From: Sphingopyxis sp. | Lineage (GTDB): Bacteria; Pseudomonadota; Alphaproteobacteria; Sphingomonadales; Sphingomonadaceae | Length of the DNA: 12,389 nucleotides | Direction of reading: 5' to 3' | Assembly: GCA_013911715.1 (NCBI GenBank) | Contig: JACEST010000056.1 | Span: forward strand, 1-12,389 | Part shown: positions 6,518-12,389 of the stretch, piece after piece | How the letters are laid out: each line of letters starts with the position of its first letter | Numbering within the stretch: the stretch's first letter is position 1 | Notes under the pieces: model-generated | The model's database searches: none | Told to the model about the DNA's origin: nothing | The model's input: only the letters and a program-made list of their open reading frames with translations | Translations under genes and position numbers: made by a program

Positions 6518-7720
6518 CTATCCGTTCGCCATCGGGCGGTTGATCAGCGCGGCGAGCCGTTTGACCTGCGCGCCGACCTTGCCTGCGAAGCGTTCAAGCG
6601 CGCCAATCGGCTGGCCGCCGGGAACATGCGCGACGGTGTAATACATCCAGACCGACAGCGCCGCGAACAGGGTGAAGGGGACCCACAGTGCAATCAACGG
6701 GTCAACATCGCCGCGCGCGCCCAGCGCTTCGGCATATTCGTTGATCTTGTGCTGGGTCACCAGGATGACGATCGACAGGAAAACGCCCAGCGACGACGTC
6801 GACCGCTTCGGCGGGATCGCCAGCGCCACCGCCAGCAGCGGGATCAGCAGCATCGACGCCACCTCGGCGATGCGGAAATGGAAATTGGCCCGGCTTTCAA
6901 GGCGGGTCGACAGCGATTCGGCGCCATCATTGCCCGCGCGCAGCAGTTCGGGGATGGTGCGTTCGCGGTCGGCGTCGCCGCGCATGCGAAAGGCCTCGAT
7001 CTTGGGCAGCGGAATCGGCAGGTCATGATTGTCGAAGGTCAGCACGCGCGGGCTGTCAAATTTCGGCGATTCATGGACCAGCGTGCCGCGGGTCAGGCGC
7101 AGGATGATCGTATCGGGATCGTCGGTGGCCAGGAACTGGCCCTTCGCGGCGGTTGCCGAGACGCGCTGGCCGTCAGGGTTTTGCCCGCGAATGAAGATGC
7201 CGCTCAAATCGCGGCCTTCGTTGCTGCTTTCCTCGATCCGCAGCGTCATCCGCTGACCCAGATTGGTAAACTCGCCGACCTTGATCGATGCGCCCAATGC
7301 GCCGGAACGCAGCTCGAACCGCAGCCCTTCATAGGCATAGCGCGCGAGCGGCTGGACAAAACCGACGATGGCCAGATTGACCGCTGCAAGGCCAATGGCA
7401 AAGGCAAAGGGCACGCGCATCAGCCGCCCGAAACTCATGCCTACGCCGCGCAGCACGTCGAGTTCGCTCGACGTCGCCAGCCGCCGGAACGCCAGCAAAA
7501 TGCCGAGCATAAGGCCGATGGGGATACCCAGCGAGAGATATTCGGGGATCAGATTGGCGAGCATCCGCCACACCACGCTGACCGGGCCGCCTTCGGACGC
7601 GACGAAATCGAACAGGCGCAACATTTTTTCGAGCACGAGCAGCATCGCCGACAAAATCAGGGTCCCGACCATGGGCAAAAATATCAGCCGGGCGATGTAG
7701 CGGTCGATGGCAGGAATCAC
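6518..7720 (-). CDS. lptF: LptF-type permease subunit of the LptB2FG lipid exporter
   Basis: This is a 400-residue YjgP/YjgQ-family protein. It starts with the family pattern IPAIDRYIARLIFLP, then has spans at about 14-32, 56-78 and 102-123, the coupling segment SSELDVLRGVGMSFGRL (84-100), a periplasmic jellyroll at about 125-275, and C-terminal spans near 287-303, 310-323 and 342-362. It pairs with LptG to form the transmembrane gate of the exporter. I chose the GTG at 7720 because GGAAAG lies 6 bases upstream; a TTG at 7726 would leave too little space. A tail of about 40 residues after the last span is longer than in E. coli LptF (366 residues). The gene is first in a two-gene lptF-lptG order and divergent from the DUF2141 lipid-kinase operon. 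Confidence 0.9.
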   Translation of the reverse strand: MIPAIDRYIARLIFLPMVGTLILSAMLLVLEKMLRLFDFVASEGGPVSVVWRMLANLIPEYLSLGIPIGLMLGILLAFRRLATSSELDVLRGVGMSFGRLMRVPFAFAIGLAAVNLAIVGFVQPLARYAYEGLRFELRSGALGASIKVGEFTNLGQRMTLRIEESSNEGRDLSGIFIRGQNPDGQRVSATAAKGQFLATDDPDTIILRLTRGTLVHESPKFDSPRVLTFDNHDLPIPLPKIEAFRMRGDADRERTIPELLRAGNDGAESLSTRLESRANFHFRIAEVASMLLIPLLAVALAIPPKRSTSSLGVFLSIVILVTQHKINEYAEALGARGDVDPLIALWVPFTLFAALSVWMYYTVAHVPGGQPIGALERFAGKVGAQVKRLAALINRPMANG

Positions 7721-7847
7721 GTTCAACTTTCCGACGCCCCATCACCATGATTTGGCCGCAAACAAAGACGATCTGCAATCCGGGGCAATAGGGGACCCGA
7801 ACCGGCACTTGCTGGCACGGGCTATAACCTCTTGGAGTGATTTGGTC
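7721..7847. promoter_or_regulatory. Divergent intergenic region between lptF and the lipid-kinase operon
   Basis: This 127-base gap must hold the start signals for both lptF-lptG (minus) and the DUF2141-kinase-Tam41-like operon (plus). It contains GGCAC twice, 10 bases apart (7804-7808 and 7814-7818), and a TATAAC at 7823-7828 that lacks a well-placed -35 partner. A ribosome-site-like GGAG is at 7834-7837, 10 bases before the ATG. I could not identify a secure promoter or operator. Confidence 0.45.
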
Positions 7848-8366
7848 ATGTCGAAACTTTCACCTGCTGCATGGCTGGCACTGCTTGGCGCATCGGCGCT
7901 GGCGTTGCCCGCGTCTGCGCAGGCCACCACCCTTGGTCCAGCGGCTGCGCGCTGCGAGGCCAACGATGCCGCCGTGCTGGTCGAGGTTGCCGGGTTCAAG
8001 GCGCGCTCGGGCACGTTGCGGGTCCAAATCTATGCGGCCAACCCCAAAACCTATCTCGAAAAACGCCAATGGCTGGAACGCGTCGAGCTGCCCGTGGCCA
8101 AATCGGGCGCGATGCACGTGTGCCTGCCGGTCGGCCGGCCGGGCAATTATGTCGTCTCGGTGCGCCACGATCTCAACGGCAATGGCAAATCGGACCGCAG
8201 CGATGGCGGCGGGCTGTCGGGCAATCCCGACATGAAGCTGTCGGATTTCATCTTCAAGCGCAAACCCGCGCTCGCCGTAACCAGCTTTGCGGTTGGCGCG
8301 AGTACGCGGCGCGTTCCGGTGACGTTGAATTATATCAACGGCTTGTCGTTTGACCCTGTGAACTAG
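7848..8366 (+). CDS. Secreted DUF2141-family protein
   Basis: The product is 172 residues with a signal peptide: a short basic start (MSK), a hydrophobic core to about residue 21 and a likely cleavage after PASAQA (about residue 26). The mature part matches DUF2141: VEVAGFKARSGTLRVQIY near the start and a loop RHDLNGNGKSDRSDG (106-120) whose D-x-N-x-N spacing resembles a calcium-binding or EF-hand-like turn. Two cysteines (C36, C92) could form a disulfide in the periplasm. The family has no firmly known activity. Its place as first gene, 11 bases ahead of the lipid kinase, suggests a periplasmic or envelope-side helper for the same lipid pathway. The start at 7848 is chosen from the signal peptide and GGAG; upstream in-frame starts would put extra residues before it. 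Confidence 0.85.
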   Translation: MSKLSPAAWLALLGASALALPASAQATTLGPAAARCEANDAAVLVEVAGFKARSGTLRVQIYAANPKTYLEKRQWLERVELPVAKSGAMHVCLPVGRPGNYVVSVRHDLNGNGKSDRSDGGGLSGNPDMKLSDFIFKRKPALAVTSFAVGASTRRVPVTLNYINGLSFDPVN

Positions 8367-8377
8367 AGCAGAACCTA

Positions 8378-9346
8378 ATGGCCCGCATTGCGCTTCTGTC
8401 CAACCCGCGATCGACCGGCAATCGGTCGCTGTTGCCGCAGGTGCGCCAATTTTGCGCCGAACACCCCGAAATTTTCCATTATGAGGTGGAGGATGTGGCG
8501 CAAATTGCCGAAGCGATGCGCACTATCGCGCTGGTTAAGCCGCGCGTCATTGCCATCAACGGCGGCGATGGCACGGTGCAGGCGGCGCTGACCGAACTGC
8601 ACTCGGGCGGCTATTTCAATGGATCGCCGCCGCCGGTCGCGGTGCTGCCCAATGGCAAGACCAATTTGATCGCGCTTGATCTGGGGGCGGAGGGTGATCC
8701 GTTGCAGGCGCTGCAACGCGTGTTCGACCTCGCATCGTGCGATCTTGAGCGCCATGTCATCCAGCGCCAGCTGATCGCGCTGTCGTCGGGGTCGAGCCGT
8801 CCGGTGCTGGGAATGTTCCTCGGCGGGGCCTATCTGGCCGATGTGATGCTTTATTGTCGGCACAAAATCTATCCGCTGGGCCTGCCCAACGGTTTGTCGC
8901 ATCTGCTCGCCGCGCTGCTCGCGCTGTTTGCGATGCTGTTCGGCCTCGGCGGCGGGCGGCTGCCGCCCAAACCGTCGCCGCTCAGCGTGTCGCTGGTCCG
9001 ACAGGGCGAATTTAAGGGTCGCTTTTCGGTGCTCATCGTCACGACGCTCGAAAAACTGCTGCTCAGCGTACGCACCAACGACCCGCGCGCTGTGGTCGGC
9101 ACCATGAAATTGCTCGCGGTGGACCGCGGCTTTGGCGCGATGGTACGTTTAATCGCTGCTGCCTGGCGCGGAACCCTGGGCAAACAGCCGGTCAACGGTG
9201 TGCATTTCGAGGCCGGTGACGAAATCCACATCGCGGGCGACCGCTCGAACGTGATCCTCGATGGCGAAATTTTTGAATCGCATGGCGGGCTGCCGATTGT
9301 GTTGACCTCGACCGCACCGGTCCGTTTCCTGCGCCTCGCTGCCTGA
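8378..9346 (+). CDS. Diacylglycerol/ceramide kinase-family lipid kinase
   Basis: This 322-residue protein belongs to the DAGK/sphingosine-kinase/YegS superfamily. The ATP-binding hallmark NGGDGTVQ is at 61-68, the second nucleotide-loop position reads LPNGKTNLIALDLG (90-103), where family members usually have a GTxNDFAR-like sequence, and LDGE (294-297) matches the late conserved acidic motif. A hydrophobic helix at about 173-191 may sit on the membrane. It would phosphorylate a lipid hydroxyl with ATP. Because serine palmitoyltransferase is close by and bacterial ceramide kinase (CpgB of Caulobacter) is of this superfamily, ceramide is a plausible substrate; diacylglycerol remains possible. 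It sits between the DUF2141 gene (11 bases) and the Tam41-like gene (7 bases). Ribosome-binding sequence ahead of it is weak (AGAG), so coupling to the previous gene is likely. Confidence 0.88.
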   Translation: MARIALLSNPRSTGNRSLLPQVRQFCAEHPEIFHYEVEDVAQIAEAMRTIALVKPRVIAINGGDGTVQAALTELHSGGYFNGSPPPVAVLPNGKTNLIALDLGAEGDPLQALQRVFDLASCDLERHVIQRQLIALSSGSSRPVLGMFLGGAYLADVMLYCRHKIYPLGLPNGLSHLLAALLALFAMLFGLGGGRLPPKPSPLSVSLVRQGEFKGRFSVLIVTTLEKLLLSVRTNDPRAVVGTMKLLAVDRGFGAMVRLIAAAWRGTLGKQPVNGVHFEAGDEIHIAGDRSNVILDGEIFESHGGLPIVLTSTAPVRFLRLAA

Positions 9347-9353
9347 CGAGTTC

Positions 9354-10268
9354 ATGGCGGGTGACGACGATCTGACGCGGCTGGTCGCGGCGGAGCTGGC
9401 CGAACCTGTTGATCCGCGCGTTGGCGTGATGGCCGCCGCCATCGCCGCCCAGCATCCCGGTGCGCGCGCTGTGCTCTTTTATGGCAGCTGCCTGCGCGAG
9501 GCGCAGCTCGACGGGCTGATGCTCGATTTCTATCTGATCGTGGCCGATTATCGCGCGGCTTATGCGCGGAGCTGGCTGGCGGCGGCGAACCGTTTGATCC
9601 CCCCCAATGTGTTTCCGTTCGAACATGGCGGGTTGATCGCCAAATATGCCGTGCTCAGCGAGGCTGATTTTCACCGGCTCAATGGTCCCGAAACGCGCAA
9701 TGTGTCGCTGTGGGCACGCTTTTCGCAGCCATCGCGGCTGGTGTGGGCGGCGAACGATGCGGCGCGCGACAGCGCGGCAAGCGCGATCGCTCGGGCAGCA
9801 CCGACGTTGCTATGGTCGGTGGCGGGACTCGATCCCGAAGTGTCAAATCCCGGCAAGCTGCATGACGCCGATCCGCTGCGCCATTGGCGGCGCGGTTATG
9901 CCATGACCTATACCGCCGAACTGCGTTCCGAACGCGCTGGCCGCGCAGGCTCGGTCGTCGATGCTGATCCGGCGCGCTATGTGCGCTTTGGTTCGCCCGC
10001 CGAAATCATCGCATGGCAGTGGAAACCGGCGCTGGGCGGGTACGCACACTGGCAATGGCACCGTCGCCGAATCGAAGGCAAGGCGCTGAGCATCCTGCGT
10101 CTCGCGAAGGCTGCTTTCACCTATGCTGGCGGCATTGATTATCTGGCGTGGAAGATCAACCGCCATGCCGGTGCGGACATCATCATCAGCCCGTGGATGC
10201 GTCGCTGGCCGCTGGCCGCCGCGCTGCTGCTGGTGCCGCGCCTGTTGTGGCGCGGCGCAATCCGCTAA
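9354..10268 (+). CDS. Tam41-like nucleotidyltransferase, candidate CDP-lipid synthase
   Basis: I read this 304-residue protein as a relative of Tam41/Mmp37, the mitochondrial CTP:phosphatidate cytidylyltransferase. Matching landmarks in order are FYGSCL (42-47; family YGSGVF), MLDFYLIVAD (56-65; family MLDFhhhV), LIAKYAVLS (94-102; family LIKYGVIS), a following LWARFSQP (119-126; family hhAGRLQKP), and a C-terminal RLAKAAFTYAGGIDYLAWKI (249-268) like the Tam41 tail. The GS and D58 would bind nucleotide and metal, and K97 is the conserved lysine position. The fold would transfer CMP from CTP to a lipid phosphate. Directly downstream of a lipid kinase, the natural substrate would be the kinase product. 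A hydrophobic stretch near 285-298 could anchor it. Its stop overlaps that of the convergent histidine kinase by 4 bases. The family call is by eye; the lipid is inference. Confidence 0.72.
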   Translation: MAGDDDLTRLVAAELAEPVDPRVGVMAAAIAAQHPGARAVLFYGSCLREAQLDGLMLDFYLIVADYRAAYARSWLAAANRLIPPNVFPFEHGGLIAKYAVLSEADFHRLNGPETRNVSLWARFSQPSRLVWAANDAARDSAASAIARAAPTLLWSVAGLDPEVSNPGKLHDADPLRHWRRGYAMTYTAELRSERAGRAGSVVDADPARYVRFGSPAEIIAWQWKPALGGYAHWQWHRRRIEGKALSILRLAKAAFTYAGGIDYLAWKINRHAGADIIISPWMRRWPLAAALLLVPRLLWRGAIR

Positions 10269-12220
10269 TCCGCTGGCACTGGCCGCCGCGCCGAATCCTG
10301 AATCGCCACCTCAAGCGCGGCCAGCGTATAGGGTTTGCGCAGCACCGGATGGTCGCCAAAGCTGGGAATTTCGCCCGCGTCGCCGACAAAGCCGGTGACG
10401 AACAGCACCGAAATGTCGGGCCAGCGCTGCGACAATGACGCGACCATTTCGGGGCCCGTCATTTCGGGCATCAGCACGTCCGACAGGATGAGGTCGAAGG
10501 GTCCCGTGCTTTCCATCATCACGGCGGCCTCGCGCGGGTCCGAACAGGCGACCGGGCGATGGCCGAGTTCGGTCACCGCCTCGACCGTGGCCACCAGAAC
10601 GCGCGGGTCATCCTCAACGACCAAGATGGTCATGCTGTCGCCGATCGACGGCAGCGGCAGTTGCACTTCGGCATCACCATCGCTCAGCGAGGCGACATCG
10701 TGGACGGCCATCGGCAATGCAATGGCCACGCTCGTGCCCGCCCCCGGGGCCGAATTGACCTCGATCTCGCCGCCCGCATTGCGGACAAAGGCGAAAACCT
10801 GGCTCATGCCCAGCCCGGTGCCGCGCCCCGCACTTTTGGTGGTGAAAAAAGGATCGAACACCCGGTCAACCACTTCCTGCGTCATGCCGCAGCCGCTGTC
10901 GGTCACCGTCATACGCAGCTGGATGTCGCCGGTGCCGGGGCAGGCCTGGCGTTCGGTTGCTATTTCCAACCGGCCATGACCTTCCATTGCGTCGCGCGCG
11001 TTGACCGCGAGGTTAAGCAGCGCATTTTCAAACTGCAGCCGGTCGATGCGTACCCCTGCGGGTCCGCAATCGAGGTTGAGCGTCAGCGCGATGCGGTCGC
11101 CAATGGTCCGGCGGATCAGCTCGACAAACCCCGAAATCGCCTCGTCGAGCGCCAATATTTCGGGCCGCGTCGGCTCAGCGCGGGCAAAGGTCAGCAGGCG
11201 GCGCGTTAGGTCCGATGCGCGCGCCGCACCGTCGAGCGCGCTCGCCATATGCCGCGCCGCCTTGTCGGGTGCCGACGTCAGCCAGCGCTGCGCCAGCTCG
11301 ATCCCGCCGACGACGACGGCCAGCATATTGTTGAAATCATGTGCGATGCCGCCGGTCAGCTGGCCCACCGCTTCCATCTTTTGCGCCTGACGCAGCTTGG
11401 CCTCGGTTGCGGTGCGTTCCTCAATCTCGTGGCGCAGCGCCTGGTTGGCGGCGGCCAGTTCGCGGGTGCGTTCGTTGACCGCGCGCTCGAGCAGCGCGGC
11501 GCGCTCATTCTCGGCGGCGCTTTCGCGCTCGGCAAGGCGGCGGTCGCTGCGCGCGCGCAGCACCATGCTGGCCGCGATCATCCCGCCTATCGCCGCTGCC
11601 GCGCCCAGCAGCGTGAAAAACATGATGACCTGATTAAGCTGGATGCGGTCGCGGTTGGCCAGTTGGGTGCGCTCGGCCAGCCGCTTGCGCTCGTTGGCGA
11701 TGATCGCGGCTAGCAGTTTTTCGGCGCCCGCGCGGCGGGCATCCTGTGCGGCAGCATAATATTTTGAAATCGCCGCCAGTTCCTGCCGGTAATTTGCGCT
11801 GAGTGCGACCGCGCCCAGTTCGTCATTGCGCTGCTGGACCGCCTCGGTCAGTTCGGCGACAAGCTGATTCTGTTCGGGGTTGTCGCGCACGCGCTGGCGC
11901 AGATTGCGGATATATTGCGCGGCAAGGCCGAATTGCTGCTGGTAAATCTGGCCGTCTTCGCGGTCGAGGCCGACGGCGAAGCGCGCCAGCGCGGCTTCAC
12001 CGCGCGCCACCGACGCCTCGACCGATTTGGCCAGCGTGATGACATCGACGCTGCGCGTCTGCTGTTCCAGCGAACGGGTATAATCGGCATTGGCGCGCAC
12101 CAGCAGAAAGATCAGCGCGACCACGGCCCCCGCCATCGCCATCGACAAGGTAACAGTTGCCCAAAAGCGCCAGCGCGCCTCGGTGCTGCCAGGGTCGGCC
12201 TGGGTCTGGTTCACGTCCAC
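10265..12220 (-). CDS. Hybrid sensor histidine kinase with CHASE3-like sensor and C-terminal receiver
   Basis: The product is 651 residues. Domain order: transmembrane segment about 21-42; periplasmic helical region about 44-195 that looks like CHASE3 (including VRDNPEQNQLV at 111-121); second transmembrane segment about 198-221; coiled coil about 222-280 with no clear HAMP; HisKA-type dimerisation domain with phospho-acceptor H294 in IAHDFNN; HATPase with N-box NLAVNARDAM (N407), DSGCGM (441-446), FDPFFTTK (455-462) and GTGLGM (467-472); and a receiver at about 530-640 with E536-D537-D538, phospho-acceptor D581 (LILSDVLMP), T609 and K629. No partner regulator is in the window. The start is a GTG at 12220 (a GTG at 12214 is also possible). 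It begins 38 bases after the spt stop on the same strand, so it may be cotranscribed with spt and sense envelope state. Confidence 0.92.
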   Translation of the reverse strand: MDVNQTQADPGSTEARWRFWATVTLSMAMAGAVVALIFLLVRANADYTRSLEQQTRSVDVITLAKSVEASVARGEAALARFAVGLDREDGQIYQQQFGLAAQYIRNLRQRVRDNPEQNQLVAELTEAVQQRNDELGAVALSANYRQELAAISKYYAAAQDARRAGAEKLLAAIIANERKRLAERTQLANRDRIQLNQVIMFFTLLGAAAAIGGMIAASMVLRARSDRRLAERESAAENERAALLERAVNERTRELAAANQALRHEIEERTATEAKLRQAQKMEAVGQLTGGIAHDFNNMLAVVVGGIELAQRWLTSAPDKAARHMASALDGAARASDLTRRLLTFARAEPTRPEILALDEAISGFVELIRRTIGDRIALTLNLDCGPAGVRIDRLQFENALLNLAVNARDAMEGHGRLEIATERQACPGTGDIQLRMTVTDSGCGMTQEVVDRVFDPFFTTKSAGRGTGLGMSQVFAFVRNAGGEIEVNSAPGAGTSVAIALPMAVHDVASLSDGDAEVQLPLPSIGDSMTILVVEDDPRVLVATVEAVTELGHRPVACSDPREAAVMMESTGPFDLILSDVLMPEMTGPEMVASLSQRWPDISVLFVTGFVGDAGEIPSFGDHPVLRKPYTLAALEVAIQDSARRPVPAD

Positions 12221-12258
12221 ACCGGTCTTCTACCCCATCGCGTGCATCCGGCCAAGCG

Positions 12259-12389
12259 TCAGCCGATGATACCGGTTTTGCGGCCCGCACGTTCGAACCG
12301 TGCCAATATCTCGGTCACCTGTTCGGCGCTATGTTCGGCGCACAGCGAGCAGCGCAGCAGCGTCATGCCCGCCGGGGTCGCGGGCGGGC
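12259..12389 (-). CDS. spt: Serine palmitoyltransferase, C-terminal end only
   Basis: The frame enters from the right edge and gives the last 42 residues before TGA. The pieces PPATPAG, LLRCSLCAEH, and the ending RKTGIIG match, from memory, the C-terminus of Sphingomonas paucimobilis serine palmitoyltransferase (PPATPAG, LLRCSICAEH, VGVIGL). That PLP-dependent enzyme of the alpha-oxoamine synthase family condenses L-serine with palmitoyl-CoA to 3-ketosphinganine, the first step of sphingolipid synthesis. Other family members (5-aminolevulinate synthase, 2-amino-3-ketobutyrate CoA ligase) are the alternatives, but the CAEH wording favours SPT. The catalytic lysine and PLP site lie outside the window. 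Confidence 0.82.
   Translation of the reverse strand, partial: PPATPAGMTLLRCSLCAEHSAEQVTEILARFERAGRKTGIIG

Noticed and set aside
6626..7750. 374-residue open frame on the plus strand opposite lptF
   Set aside because: Low-complexity R/Q/D/H-rich translation with no recognisable domain; lptF on the other strand has membrane spans and family motifs.
7813..7827. TGGCAC followed by GGGCTATAAC, looking like a sigma-54 promoter
   Set aside because: The -24 half fits, but the GC of the -12 element is missing at the required spacing.
10335..11209. Two overlapping plus-strand open frames inside the histidine kinase gene
   Set aside because: No motif, and they cover the region encoding the kinase catalytic and receiver motifs on the minus strand.
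1..12389. tRNA, rRNA, CRISPR array, insertion sequence or phage genes
   Set aside because: No repeats with regular spacing, no transposase or integrase motif and no RNA-gene-like sequence were seen; coding style is uniform across the window.

Overview
The window reads as chromosome of a GC-rich alphaproteobacterium, most probably a sphingomonad (Sphingomonas/Sphingopyxis/Novosphingobium type). The strongest clue is the right-hand edge, where the minus strand encodes a C-terminus that looks like the end of Sphingomonas serine palmitoyltransferase (PPATPAG...LLRCSLCAEH). Genes are tightly packed, no gene-free stretch exceeds about 130 bases, and I see no tRNA, rRNA, CRISPR, insertion sequence or other sign of mobile DNA.

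Left part (1-2083, plus strand): the end of an A-type iron-sulfur carrier (ErpA-like), exodeoxyribonuclease III, and a protein with two cyclic-nucleotide-binding-like domains but no DNA-binding domain. The last is joined to xth by an ATGA start/stop overlap. Middle-left (2080-4207, minus strand): a YafJ-like class II glutamine amidotransferase, and upstream of it a YghO-like protein of the acyl-CoA N-acyltransferase type. A 19-base perfect hairpin lies between these two. A 114-base divergent gap (4208-4321), carrying a perfect 15-base palindrome, separates the YghO-like gene from a plus-strand membrane fatty-acid-desaturase-like gene (4322-5410).

Middle-right (5415-7720, minus strand): lptF and lptG, the two transmembrane subunits of the LptB2FG lipid exporter. 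Divergent from them across a 127-base gap is a compact plus-strand operon (7848-10268): a secreted DUF2141 protein, a diacylglycerol/ceramide-kinase-family enzyme, and a Tam41-like nucleotidyltransferase. Right edge (minus strand): a hybrid histidine kinase (10265-12220) and, just upstream of it, the last 42 codons of serine palmitoyltransferase.

Taken together, the window may be a sphingolipid neighbourhood. It holds sphingoid-base synthesis (spt), a possible N-acyltransferase (YghO-like), a desaturase, a lipid kinase plus a Tam41-like cytidylyltransferase that could build an activated or anionic ceramide head group, a periplasmic accessory protein, and the LptFG machinery that could move the product outward. 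The general family calls are well supported by visible motifs. The ceramide-specific substrates, the use of LptFG for sphingolipids and the proposed CDP-ceramide intermediate are inference. Three convergent gene junctions have practically no space between stop codons, and two of them overlap through the same CTAA tetranucleotide.
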